From assembly GCF_900111925.1 (NCBI RefSeq), contig NZ_FOKA01000011.1, positions 1 through 64,000 of the forward strand: a DNA stretch of 64,000 bases, given 5' to 3'. This DNA comes from Cellulomonas marina. Lineage in GTDB: Bacteria > Actinomycetota > Actinomycetes > Actinomycetales > Cellulomonadaceae. Made by a program: the position numbers and the translations under genes. How positions within the stretch are numbered: position 1 is the first letter of the stretch; each line of letters starts with the position of its first letter. Positions 34,245 to 42,187 of the stretch are shown piece after piece. The notes beneath the pieces are model-generated. The model worked only from the letters and a program-made list of their open reading frames with translations. It was not told the DNA's origin and did no database searches.

Positions 34245-34541
34245 GTGGCCAACCTCAGCGTGAGCTACCAGGACATGACCGACGCCGCGACGCGGCTGAC
34301 CGGCGGGCAGGACTCGATGGTGGGTGAGCTCACCGCCATGCGGGCGTACGTCGACGGGCTCGTCGCCTCCGGCTTCGTCACCGACCAGGCGTCCGTGGCC
34401 TTCGGCGACTCCTACCGCCGGTACACGCAGTCGCTGACCGACGCGGTCTCGGCGCTCGGCGGTATGGCGCAGTACCTGCGCACGTCCGCGAGCGCGCTGG
34501 CCGACGTCGACAGCCAGCTCGCCGCGGGCCTGCGCGGCTGA
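34245..34541 (+). CDS. WXG100/ESAT-6-like small protein lacking the WXG motif
   Basis: A 98-residue protein with GTG start. It is predicted to be two long helices (about 5-42 and 50-95). The turn reads SGFVTDQAS (about 42-50), where WXG100 proteins have Trp-X-Gly; a phenylalanine takes the Trp place. The length, helix-turn-helix shape and YRRYTQSLTDAVSALGGM segment support the superfamily. Such proteins leave by type VII secretion, but no EccC or partner gene lies here. It could also be a cytoplasmic relative. Confidence in the fold is moderate. Confidence 0.7.
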   Translation: MANLSVSYQDMTDAATRLTGGQDSMVGELTAMRAYVDGLVASGFVTDQASVAFGDSYRRYTQSLTDAVSALGGMAQYLRTSASALADVDSQLAAGLRG

Positions 34542-34568
34542 GCCGGCGCGGCCAGGTCAGGTCCGATC

Positions 34569-34668
34569 GGGTCGGGCGCTGCCGGGTCGGGCCCTGCCGG
34601 GTCGGGCGCTGCCGGTTCAGGCGCTACCCGGTCGGGCGCTGCCGGGTCGGGCGCTGCCGGCCAGGCGC
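34569..34668. repeat. 15-bp minisatellite, six units plus a partial one
   Basis: Units of GGGTCGGGCGCTGCC from 34569, with variants at units 2, 4 and 5 and a partial seventh copy. It fills the gap between the convergent WXG100-like and Pro/Ala-rich genes and stops at the stop codon of the latter. Confidence 0.92.
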
Positions 34669-35751
34669 TCAGAGCGGGAACGGGACGGCGAGGGCGACGA
34701 GCGCCGCTCCCACCCCGAGGGCGCCGAGCGCGAGCAGCGTCTGCGCCCAGGCCACGCGGCGCTTCGTCGCCCCGGCGGCGCGCCAGTGCGCGAGCTCGAT
34801 GCCGGCGGGGTCCGCAGGGTCGAAGGCCACCCGGGCGGGCTGGGTCGCGGTGAGCGCGACGAGGAACGCCAGCGCCAGCAGGACGGCCGGCACCGCGGCG
34901 GCCGTCGCGGCGACGAGCCCGGGTCGGAACGCGGCCAGCACGGGCACGCTCACGGCGACCCAGACGGCCCACGACGCCCCTGCGGCCCGCAGCACCGTGC
35001 GGGCTGCCGCCTCCCGGCCGGCCGTGGCCGCCTCGACCATCCGCCACCCCTGCGCGAGCCACGCCTCGTCGAGCCGCCGGCGGTCGGCGGCGGAGGTCGT
35101 GGGTCGAGCGGGGCCCGACGCAGGCGTGGACGCCGACGCCGATGCCGCCGACGCAGCGGGAGCCGCGGCGGGAGCGGCAGCAGGTGCGGTCGTCGCCGTG
35201 GGTGTGGCAGCGGGCGTCGTGACGTGTGCAGCGCCCTGCACCGACCCCGCCGCGGGTGCGCCAGCCGGTGTGGGCGAGGGCCGGGAGGAGCCGGCGGCGG
35301 CGGCAGCCGGTGCAGGTGCCGGCGAGGGCCGGGAGGAGCCGGCGGCCGGTGCGAGCGGGGGAGCGGGCGGAGCAGCGGGCGCTGGTGCGGGGGCCGCGCG
35401 CGGCTCCCGGCCCGGTGTGCCCGGGGTGCCGACGCCCGTCCGCGGCTCCGGCGTCCAGGAGGTCGGGCCTCGACCGGGGCTCGACGTCGGGCCCGCGGAC
35501 GTCGGGGAGTCGGTGGGGGCGGCCGACGGGGCCGCGGCGGCGGTCGGCACCGGCGGTTCGGGCGCGGGTTCCAGGCGGACCACGTCGTCCTCGACGACGG
35601 CGTGCGCCTCGTGGCGACGCTCGTCGGCAGCAGCAGCGGCAGCAGCAGCGGCAGCAGCAGGAGCGGCGGGCGCGGCGGTGGGCGCGGGGACGGGCGCGTG
35701 GACGGGCGCGGCGACGGTCGCCACGCCCCGGGGCCCGTCCCTGTCCGCCAT
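34669..35751 (-). CDS. Pro/Ala-rich membrane protein, function unknown
   Basis: A 360-residue protein from ATG 35751 (GGGGGAAGGG upstream). Residues 1-215 are a disordered Ala/Pro/Thr-rich region with a polyalanine run of about 11 and duplicated GSSRPSP segments. Residues 220-275 form an amphipathic helical part (DEAWLAQGWRMVEAATAGRE). Two pairs of hydrophobic segments follow at about 258-300 and 335-360. The layout suggests a membrane-anchored protein with a long flexible N-terminal arm. No family is recognised. It is convergent to the WXG100-like gene, so a link is possible but unproven. Confidence 0.6.
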   Translation of the reverse strand: MADRDGPRGVATVAAPVHAPVPAPTAAPAAPAAAAAAAAAAADERRHEAHAVVEDDVVRLEPAPEPPVPTAAAAPSAAPTDSPTSAGPTSSPGRGPTSWTPEPRTGVGTPGTPGREPRAAPAPAPAAPPAPPLAPAAGSSRPSPAPAPAAAAAGSSRPSPTPAGAPAAGSVQGAAHVTTPAATPTATTAPAAAPAAAPAASAASASASTPASGPARPTTSAADRRRLDEAWLAQGWRMVEAATAGREAAARTVLRAAGASWAVWVAVSVPVLAAFRPGLVAATAAAVPAVLLALAFLVALTATQPARVAFDPADPAGIELAHWRAAGATKRRVAWAQTLLALGALGVGAALVALAVPFPL

Positions 35752-35946
35752 CCGCACCCTTCCCCCGCCGTCCCCCTGCCGGCACCGGCGACCGGTACGG
35801 GCTGACCGTGCGCGCCGCACGTGCCGCTCATGGTCCGTCCCCGGGGCCCCTCCCGTCCACCGTGACGCGCCCGGGGGAGGTCACGACCTGCGAGGTCGCG
35901 CGCGCGCCCGGGTCCCGCGGCCCACCGCGACCGCCCGTCCGGAGGG

Positions 35947-36738
35947 TCAGCGGCCGCCCCAGGCCCCCCGCGCCCGCAGCACGTCGCGCAGCACGTCCGC
36001 GCGGTCCGTCACGAGGCCGTCGACGCCGAGGTCGAGCAGCCGCCCCTGGTCGGCCGGGTCGTCCACCGTCCACACGTGCACCTGGCGGCCGGCGGCGTGC
36101 GCGGCGGCGACGGTCGCCGCATCGACGACGACGAGCCGCCCGGACCGCTCGGGCACCTGGATGCAGTCCACGTGCCGCAGGGCCGCCCGGACGGCCGCGG
36201 CCCGGGTCCGCGCGGGCAGGCGGGGTGCGCGGACGGCGGCGAGGAACGCCACGACCTCCGCCTGGCCCGCCGAGGTCGCGACGGGACGGCCGAGGACCGC
36301 CACCGCGCGGCGCCGCCGACGGGTCGAGAACGACGTGAGGCACACGCGGTCGTGCGCGGCGGTCCGCTGGACGGCCTCGACGACCGGCCCGACGGCGTCG
36401 TCGCTCTTGACGTCGACGTTGACGCGCAGGTCGGGGAGCTCGCCGAGCACCTCGTCGAGCCGGGGGACGGGCTCGCCGCCGGCGATGCGGGCGCGCCGCA
36501 CGACGTCCCACGGCAGGGCGGCGACGAGCCCCGTCGCGTCGGTCGTGCGGTCGAGGCGCTCGTCGTGCAGGGCGACCGCGACGCCGTCGGCGGTCGCGTG
36601 CGCGTCGGTCTCCACGTGCTCGAGCCCGAGCGCACGGGCCGCCGCGAAGGCTGCGAGCGAGTTCTCCCGCCCGTCGAGGCTGAACCCGCGGTGCGCCAGG
36701 GCGATGGCGCCGTGCCGGGTGCGCAGGTAGGGCACCAC
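35947..36738 (-). CDS. Glycerophosphodiester phosphodiesterase
   Basis: A 263-residue protein from GTG 36738 (or 36735). The GDPD barrel has AHRGFSLDGRENSLAAF, with HRG at 16-18 and the Arg-Glu-Asn block, VETDAHATADGVAVALHDERLDRTTD, with acidic metal ligands and HD at 58-59, then VNVDVKSDDAVG and the C-terminal VWTVDDPADQ and LGVDGLVTDR. It hydrolyses glycerophosphodiesters to glycerol-3-phosphate plus an alcohol. There is no signal peptide, so it is cytoplasmic. It is downstream of the PilZ glycosyltransferase with a strong hairpin in between. Confidence 0.9.
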   Translation of the reverse strand: MVPYLRTRHGAIALAHRGFSLDGRENSLAAFAAARALGLEHVETDAHATADGVAVALHDERLDRTTDATGLVAALPWDVVRRARIAGGEPVPRLDEVLGELPDLRVNVDVKSDDAVGPVVEAVQRTAAHDRVCLTSFSTRRRRRAVAVLGRPVATSAGQAEVVAFLAAVRAPRLPARTRAAAVRAALRHVDCIQVPERSGRLVVVDAATVAAAHAAGRQVHVWTVDDPADQGRLLDLGVDGLVTDRADVLRDVLRARGAWGGR

Positions 36739-36790
36739 GTCGGCGGGCCCGGGAGGCGGTAGGGCTGGAGGGCGGCGCGGCACGACGCGA

Positions 36791-36819
36791 GTGGACACCG
36801 GGCGGCGCCCGGTGTCCAC
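36791..36819 (-). terminator. Hairpin after the PilZ glycosyltransferase gene
   Basis: GTGGACACCGGGC and its exact complement GCCCGGTGTCCAC with a 3-nt loop, 8 bp after the glycosyltransferase stop and 53 bp before the phosphodiesterase start. There is no U-tract. It could end or attenuate transcription between the two genes. Confidence 0.75.
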
Positions 36820-36826
36820 CCGGTCG

Positions 36827-38917
36827 TCAGCGGGCGGTGCTGACGGCGTCCGCCTCCGTCGCGGCGTCGGTGGCCGTCGGCGTGCCCACGACGGTCCGCT
36901 CGACTGTGCGCTCGACCCCGCTCGGCCCGGCCTGCGTCGGGACGACCAGGCCGGGGGCGTCGTGCCGGTCCACCGTCTGGTAGAGCGCGAGGGCGAGCCG
37001 CGCCTGCGCCGCGTCGTCGAGCCCGAGCAGCACGCCGACGACGAGGTCGCCGTCCTCGTCCTCGACGAGCGAGCGGACCGTCCCCGGGGCGGGGACCACC
37101 ACGCGGTGGCCGTCCTCGACGACGGGGAGGTGCAGCGTGACGGCCGACCCCTCGTCGAGCAGGCGGCGGTCGTCGTCGCCCACGCGGATGCGGGCGCCCG
37201 TGATCGACAGGTCGAGCAGGTCCACGCGGAGCTCGCCACCTGCGGTGGTCGCGGGGACGCGCAGCTCGCCGGTCGGGAACCGCCAGGCGGACCGCCGGTT
37301 GCCGGCGAAGTCCAGACGCGTGATCCGCCGACGGGCGGCGACGAGGAACGCCGCGTTGAGGGCCACCCACGCCACCGCGGCGTGGTCGACCCAGGTGATC
37401 TCGCGGTGCACCGGCAGCAGACCGGCGAGCTGCGCGACGTACCAGAAGACCGCCGCCACGGAGGCGGTGATGAGCGCGGTGAGGACGACGGGCGTCTGGG
37501 CCCGTGCCCGCTCGGCGCGGGCCGCCTTCGGCGTCACCGCGAACGAGCGGGGGCCGGAGGTGAAGATCGCCGCGGTCGCCGCCAGCGTGGCCGGGAGCCG
37601 GACGAACTCGAAGAACGTCGCGTGCAGGAGGGGTGCGCGCCCCCGGCTGAGCGCCGACAGGGCCAGGCGCTGCAGCGCGAACGACACGACGAAGGCGACG
37701 AGGAACGGCGCCCACGCCGCGGCGATCGGCACGCCGCCGGACAGCACTGTGAGGATCGGCAGCAGCACGAGGCCGACCGTCCGCCACGAGTCGAACCAGC
37801 CGAGAAGCGTCGACAGGTAGGACAGGCGCTGGTGCAGGGACAGGCCGGGGCCGAGCAGCGGGTTGTCGCGGCGCAGCACCTGCATGGCACCGGCGCCCCA
37901 GCGGCGGCGCTGGACGAAGAACGCCTCGGGCCCGTCGGCGGCAAGCCCGCGGGCGACGACCTCGTTGTGGTGCACGCTGCGCCAGCCCTTGCGGTGCAGG
38001 CGCAGGGTGGTCTGGATGTCCTCGGTGACGCTGTCGGTGGCCACGCCGCCGACCTCGCGGAGGGCCTCGACGCGCACCATCGCGCCGGTGCCGCACCAGA
38101 AGGCGGCGCCCCAGCGGTTCCGGCCGGCGAGGATCGCCCGGTAGAACATCTCCTGGTCGGCGAAGAACCGGCCGTCGGGGCGGCGGACGTGCTCGAAGGA
38201 CGAGTCGTTGTAGAACTCCTGCGGCGACTGCACGAGGGCGGTCCGCGCGTCGGCGAAGTACGGCAGGAGCGCCTCGAGGAACCCCGCGGTCACGACGTGG
38301 TCGGCGTCGATGATGGCCACGAGGTCGCCCTGCACCTCGTCGAGCGCCTCGTTGATGTTGCCCGCCTTGGCGTGCGCGCCGTGGGAGCGGGAGCGGTAGC
38401 GCGCCCCGAGGCCTGCGGCGAGCTCGCGCAGCCACGGGCGGTCGCCGTCGTCGAGCACCCATGTCTCGTGCGGGTGCCGGGCCGCGACCGCGGCGGCGAT
38501 CGTCGGCAGCAGGATCGAACGGGGTTCGTCGTAGGTCGGCACGAGGAGCGCCACGCGCAGCTCCGCGGGATCCCGGTGCTGCTCGGGCGCGATGTCCGCC
38601 GGGTCGGGGCGCCGGTCGACGTCCCACAGGTCGTGCGCGAACAGCAGGAGGCTGAGGAAGGCGTGCACCTCGAGCAGCAGCAGCGGGACGCCGAGCCACA
38701 GGGTCGCGCCGTCGAGGGTCGAGGTCACGCGCCAGAGCAGGTACCCGACGGAGGCGACGACGCCGAGGAGGGCGGCGCCGCGGACGTAGGAGCGGCGGGC
38801 GAGCGGTTCGGGCGCCGGCCAGGCGTCGGCGGCGGGCCGCTGCAGCTGCAGGACGCCCTCGGCCATACGGGCCGGGGTCGCCGCGCGGCCGGGGCTCGGG
38901 GGGAGGGTGGAGGTCAT
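36827..38917 (-). CDS. BcsA-like family-2 glycosyltransferase with C-terminal PilZ domain
   Basis: A 696-residue membrane enzyme. Two helices precede the GT2 domain, which has LDDG (155-158), DADH (204-207), TED (298-300) and QRRRW (336-340), the processive-synthase signature. Further helices span about 370-530. The PilZ domain shows the c-di-GMP motifs RxxxR (542-546, RSAWR) and DxSxxG (569-574, DLSITG). It should extrude a polysaccharide such as cellulose or another beta-glucan when c-di-GMP is high. No BcsB or other bcs gene is adjacent, so the product is uncertain. Confidence 0.88.
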   Translation of the reverse strand: MTSTLPPSPGRAATPARMAEGVLQLQRPAADAWPAPEPLARRSYVRGAALLGVVASVGYLLWRVTSTLDGATLWLGVPLLLLEVHAFLSLLLFAHDLWDVDRRPDPADIAPEQHRDPAELRVALLVPTYDEPRSILLPTIAAAVAARHPHETWVLDDGDRPWLRELAAGLGARYRSRSHGAHAKAGNINEALDEVQGDLVAIIDADHVVTAGFLEALLPYFADARTALVQSPQEFYNDSSFEHVRRPDGRFFADQEMFYRAILAGRNRWGAAFWCGTGAMVRVEALREVGGVATDSVTEDIQTTLRLHRKGWRSVHHNEVVARGLAADGPEAFFVQRRRWGAGAMQVLRRDNPLLGPGLSLHQRLSYLSTLLGWFDSWRTVGLVLLPILTVLSGGVPIAAAWAPFLVAFVVSFALQRLALSALSRGRAPLLHATFFEFVRLPATLAATAAIFTSGPRSFAVTPKAARAERARAQTPVVLTALITASVAAVFWYVAQLAGLLPVHREITWVDHAAVAWVALNAAFLVAARRRITRLDFAGNRRSAWRFPTGELRVPATTAGGELRVDLLDLSITGARIRVGDDDRRLLDEGSAVTLHLPVVEDGHRVVVPAPGTVRSLVEDEDGDLVVGVLLGLDDAAQARLALALYQTVDRHDAPGLVVPTQAGPSGVERTVERTVVGTPTATDAATEADAVSTAR

Positions 38918-39163
38918 GCCGCCCGGATCGTCCTCGGCCCGCGGCCGGTGAGACGGCGGGCGGGTGGTCCCGCCGGCCGTTCACCCGGCGACGCCGCGAC
39001 GGAGGTCACGGCGTCCCCGGCACCACCCGCGCGGGTGAGCGGTGCGGCTGGGCCGGACGGGGGACCGGCCCGGCGCGGTCCCGCCGCCCGGCTCGCCACA
39101 CCGCGCGCCCGTCCCGCGCCCGGGCCGGATCCGGCCCTGGTCCGGCCCGCCTCCCGCCCTGGG

Positions 39164-39412
39164 TCAGGCCGTCCAGGCGTCGCGTCGGACCGCCGCCTCG
39201 AGCCGCGCGACCGGCACCCGGGACGGCGAGCAGGAGACGTGGTCCAGCCCGGCGTCATGGAGAAGCGGATCGACTCCGGGTCCCCGACGTGCTCGCCGCA
39301 GACACCGAGCTTCATCGTCCCGTTCGTACCGCGCGCCCCGTCCACCCCGGCGCGCACGAGCGCCCCCACGCCGTCCGTGCCGATCGTCTCGACCGGGGAG
39401 ATCGTCAGTCGG
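39164..39412 (-). pseudogene. ppdK: Pyruvate phosphate dikinase, C-terminal relic with frameshift
   Basis: The minus strand encodes LTISPVETIGTDGVGALV, then MKLGVCGEHVGDPESIRF. After a one-base shift near 39260 it gives LHDAGLDHVSCSPSRVPVARL and a stop at 39164-39166. These are the last 80 or so residues of PPDK, including the catalytic cysteine loop (GVCGEHxGDP). The frame is broken, and everything upstream is replaced by a 12-bp minisatellite at 39423. Full PPDK is near 880 residues, so this is a dead fragment. Confidence 0.85.
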
Positions 39413-39422
39413 TCCCTGCGGT

Positions 39423-39554
39423 GGCGTCGGTCACGGCGTCGGTCACGGCGTCGGTCACGGCGTCGGTCACGGCGTCGGTCACGGCGTCAGTCACGGCGTC
39501 GGTCACGGCGTCGGTCACGGCGTCGAGCACGGCGTCGATCACCGCGTCCTGCAC
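39423..39554. repeat. 12-bp minisatellite, 11 tandem units
   Basis: Eleven units of GGCGTCGGTCAC, the last four on the right diverging. Being a multiple of three, it stays open in several frames; on the minus strand it reads as a Val-Thr-Asp-Ala repeat. It joins the ppdK relic to the region before the DUF6457 gene and was probably involved in the loss of the rest of ppdK. Confidence 0.95.
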
Positions 39555-39579
39555 GTGACGCGGCAGGCAGGGAACTGCC

Positions 39580-39975
39580 ATGCTCGGGACCGTGCGCGCC
39601 CCCGACGACGACGGCACAGGCTCCGTGTCCCCGGTGCCGCCGGCTCCGTCGCCCCCTCCTGGCGACCCTTCGGCAACTACGGCGTTCGGCGACGACGTGC
39701 TGGGCCGGTGGCTGGCGCTCGTCTGCGCCGAGCTGGCGCTCGACGCGGCGGTCGTGGCCCCGCTGGTCCCGGCGGTGCTCGACCGGGTCCGCGATGTGGC
39801 CCACGACGTCGTGCGTCCGGGCGCCCCGCTGACGGCGTTCCTCGTGGGCCTGGCCGCGGGTCGTGCGGCCGGTGCTGAAGGTGGCGGCGCGGGCGACGAG
39901 GGTGCGGCGGTGCGCGTGCGTCTCGCCCAGGTGGACGCCCTCGTCGCCGCGTGGGCGGCCGACTTCGCCCCATGA
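39580..39975 (+). CDS. DUF6457-type small protein linked to molybdenum-cofactor genes
   Basis: A 131-residue protein. After a Pro/Ser-rich N-terminus (1-35), an acidic helical domain begins LGRWLALVCAELALDAAVVA and continues DRVRDVAHDVVRPGAPLTAFLVGLAAGRAAG, ending VDALVAAWAADFAP. This pattern matches the small domain often beside or fused to MobA-like proteins in actinobacteria, as I recall it (DUF6457). It lies 295 bp from the mobA-like gene on the other strand. Its activity is unknown. The 12-bp minisatellite ends 25 bp before the start, so its promoter may lie in the repeat. Confidence 0.7.
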   Translation: MLGTVRAPDDDGTGSVSPVPPAPSPPPGDPSATTAFGDDVLGRWLALVCAELALDAAVVAPLVPAVLDRVRDVAHDVVRPGAPLTAFLVGLAAGRAAGAEGGGAGDEGAAVRVRLAQVDALVAAWAADFAP

Positions 39976-40270
39976 CCGTGCCGTCCGGTGTCGTCCGGGC
40001 CCGTCGGGCGCCTCGGCGACGCTGCGCCGAGGTACCACCGGGCGAGCGGTCGCACCGGCGTGCCGTGGTACCTCGCTGCACCTGGCACCGGGCGCGGGTC
40101 GGCCGTCCCGCCGGTGCTGCCCGGGTCGTGCCGGCCGACGAGGCCGCCCGTCCAGCGACGTCCTCGCGTCCCGGGACATCGTCGAGATGCCACGACACGC
40201 CGTCGATGCGCGTCGGGACCTGGTACTTCGACGTAGCGGCGCGACCGTCCCCAGAGGGCGCACGCGCGGG
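39976..40270. other. Intergenic region with an 11-bp inverted repeat at 40028-40038/40065-40075
   Basis: No gene is supported. CGAGGTACCAC is repeated inverted as GTGGTACCTCG with a 26-bp spacer. It lies between convergent genes, so it may form a long hairpin terminator for both; its spacing would also suit a two-site operator. No U-tract is present. Confidence 0.6.
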
Positions 40271-41002
40271 TCAGTCGCCGGGTGCCGGCTCCTCGGGCGG
40301 GCGCGGGCGGTGCCGTGCGATCGTGCGGGCGCGCGCGAGGTCGGCGGGGGTGTCGACGTCGAGGGCCTCGTCGGGGGCGAGCGGGACCTCGACGACCTGC
40401 AGGCCCTCGAGCAGGAGCCGGGCGGGGCGGTCGTGGACGTGCCCCGCGAGCAGCGCGGCGACCGCCGGCAGTCGGTAGGCAGCGAGCAGCGGCTGCCGGC
40501 GCCCGGTGGCGTCGACGCCGACGGCCGCGTCGGATCGCGAGCCGGGGCCGAGAGCGGCCAGCAGCCGCGGGACGACCGGGCCGGCCCAGGGCTGGTCGCC
40601 GGCGAGCACGACCAGGACGGCATGCGACCCAGCCGGGGCAGCGGGACCTCTGGCCAGGCCTGCGGACAGGCCGGCGGCGACGCCGGCGAGAGGGCCACCG
40701 CCGGGCGGGTCCTCCCGGGCGACGAGCACGGTGCGGCCGCCGACGTCGGCGCGTCCGTCCACGCCGTGCGGTCCGACGACCACGACGGGCACCGGTGGCA
40801 GGGCGGCGACAAGGGCGTCGAGCAGCGAGGGGCCCGCGCCGTCATCGGTGAGCGGCAAGTGCACCTTGTCGACCCCGCCCAGCCGGCCTCCGGTGCCGCC
40901 GGCGGTGACGACGACGAGGACGTCCCGATGCTGGCGGCCGGGCTCGCGGCCGGGCTCGAGGGTCGGCTCGCGGTCCGGCCCGTCGCCCGTGGCGCCGGCC
41001 AC
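40271..41002 (-). CDS. mobA: MobA-like NTP transferase (molybdenum cofactor guanylyltransferase)
   Basis: A 243-residue protein with GTG start 41002. The nucleotidyltransferase signature is VVTAGGTGGRLGGVDKVHLPL, the MobA/CoaT form of GGxSxRxGxDK. GPLAGVAAGLS and VVLAGDQPWAGP supply the metal aspartate. ALDVDTPADLARA is the usual C-terminal motif. It transfers GMP (or CMP) to molybdopterin in the cytoplasm. The start lies 3 bp from the moaA stop on the same strand, so they form an operon. Confidence 0.87.
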   Translation of the reverse strand: MAGATGDGPDREPTLEPGREPGRQHRDVLVVVTAGGTGGRLGGVDKVHLPLTDDGAGPSLLDALVAALPPVPVVVVGPHGVDGRADVGGRTVLVAREDPPGGGPLAGVAAGLSAGLARGPAAPAGSHAVLVVLAGDQPWAGPVVPRLLAALGPGSRSDAAVGVDATGRRQPLLAAYRLPAVAALLAGHVHDRPARLLLEGLQVVEVPLAPDEALDVDTPADLARARTIARHRPRPPEEPAPGD

Positions 41003-41005
41003 GGC

Positions 41006-42100
41006 TCAGCCGCCGATGGCGCTCATGAGGCGCAGGGGCTGGCGGAAGCCCTCCTCGTCGATGCCGTGCGCGGCGGGCTTGCCCCACATGGCGGTGCGCC
41101 AGGCGTCGGCCAGCTCCTCGTCGGAGGCGCCGGCGCGCAGCAGGTCCCGCAGGTCGGTCTCGCGGCGGGAGAAGAGGCAGGAGCGGACCTGGCCGTCGGC
41201 GGTGAGCCGGGTCCGGTCGCAGGCACCGCAGAACGGACGCGTCACGGCGCCGATGACGCCCACGGTGGCGGGCGGTCGCCCGTCCCCGCCGGTGCCGACG
41301 ACCGTCCAGAGCTCCGCCGGTGCGGCGCCGCGAGCCACGTCACCGACCGGCTCGAGCGCGAACTCCCGGCCGAGCTCGGTCAGCAGCTCCTCCGCCGTCA
41401 CCATCTGCGCGCGGTCCCACGCGTGCCGGGGGCCGAGCGGCATCTGCTCGATGAACCGCAGGTGCAGGCCGTCGGCGACCGCCCAGCGCAGCAGCGGCCG
41501 CACCTGGTCCTCGTTGACGCCGCGCATCGCCACGGCGTTCACCTTCACGGGCTGCAGGCCTGCGGCGACGGCTGCGGCCACCCCCTCGAGGACGTCCGGC
41601 AGCCGGTCACGCCGGGTCAGGGCGGCGAACTGCGCGCGGTCGAGGGTGTCCACGGAGACGTTGACCCGCCCGAGGCCGGCCTCGGCCAGGCCCTGGGCAC
41701 GCCGCGCGAGACCGATGCCGTTCGTCGTCAGGGAGGTCTCGGGCGCCGTCCCGTCGGCGGTCCGCAGGGCGGCGACCGCCCCGACGATGCCCTCGAGCCC
41801 GCGGCGGACCAGCGGCTCGCCACCCGTGAAGCGCACCTCCCGCACGCCCAGCCGCTCGACGGCGACCGTCACCAGGCGGACGACCTCGTCGTCGGTGAGC
41901 ACCTCGGGCGTCGGCAGCCAGTCCAGGCCCTCGGCCGGCATGCAGTACGTGCAGCGCAGGTTGCAGCGGTCGGTGAGGGAGACCCGCAGGTCGGTGGCGG
42001 TGCGCCCGTACCGGTCGACGAGCGCGCCGGTGCCGGGCCTGCCGCCCGTGCCGGTGCTCGCATCCGTCCCGGCGCCTGTGCTCGCGCCCGTGTCCACCAC
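41006..42100 (-). CDS. moaA: GTP 3',8-cyclase MoaA
   Basis: A 364-residue radical-SAM enzyme from GTG 42100. The cluster motif CNLRCTYC gives Cys46, Cys50 and Cys53. VRFTGGEPLVRRGLEGIV binds SAM. The C-terminal second cluster is FCGACDRTRLTADGQVRSCLF, and the chain ends in the Gly-Gly needed for activation. It carries out the first step of molybdenum-cofactor synthesis. A TATGCT -10 element 7 nt upstream suggests a leaderless message. It is divergent from moeA with an 87-bp gap. Confidence 0.93.
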   Translation of the reverse strand: MVDTGASTGAGTDASTGTGGRPGTGALVDRYGRTATDLRVSLTDRCNLRCTYCMPAEGLDWLPTPEVLTDDEVVRLVTVAVERLGVREVRFTGGEPLVRRGLEGIVGAVAALRTADGTAPETSLTTNGIGLARRAQGLAEAGLGRVNVSVDTLDRAQFAALTRRDRLPDVLEGVAAAVAAGLQPVKVNAVAMRGVNEDQVRPLLRWAVADGLHLRFIEQMPLGPRHAWDRAQMVTAEELLTELGREFALEPVGDVARGAAPAELWTVVGTGGDGRPPATVGVIGAVTRPFCGACDRTRLTADGQVRSCLFSRRETDLRDLLRAGASDEELADAWRTAMWGKPAAHGIDEEGFRQPLRLMSAIGG

Positions 42101-42187
42101 CGGCTGAGCATAGGCACGCCTCCGCGGGGCCGGCCGGCCCGTCCGGGTGGCGGCTGGTGGACGGCGGCTGGCGCTAGCGTGGCCGCC

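Noticed and set aside
38914..39369. 151-codon minus-strand protein
   Set aside because: Its first part is the ppdK relic; the rest is out-of-frame sequence after the frameshift.
39405..39581. Minus-strand ORF with Val-Thr-Asp-Ala repeats as a protein
   Set aside because: Nearly all of it is the 12-bp minisatellite. It has no ribosome site, and its start codon overlaps that of the DUF6457 gene.
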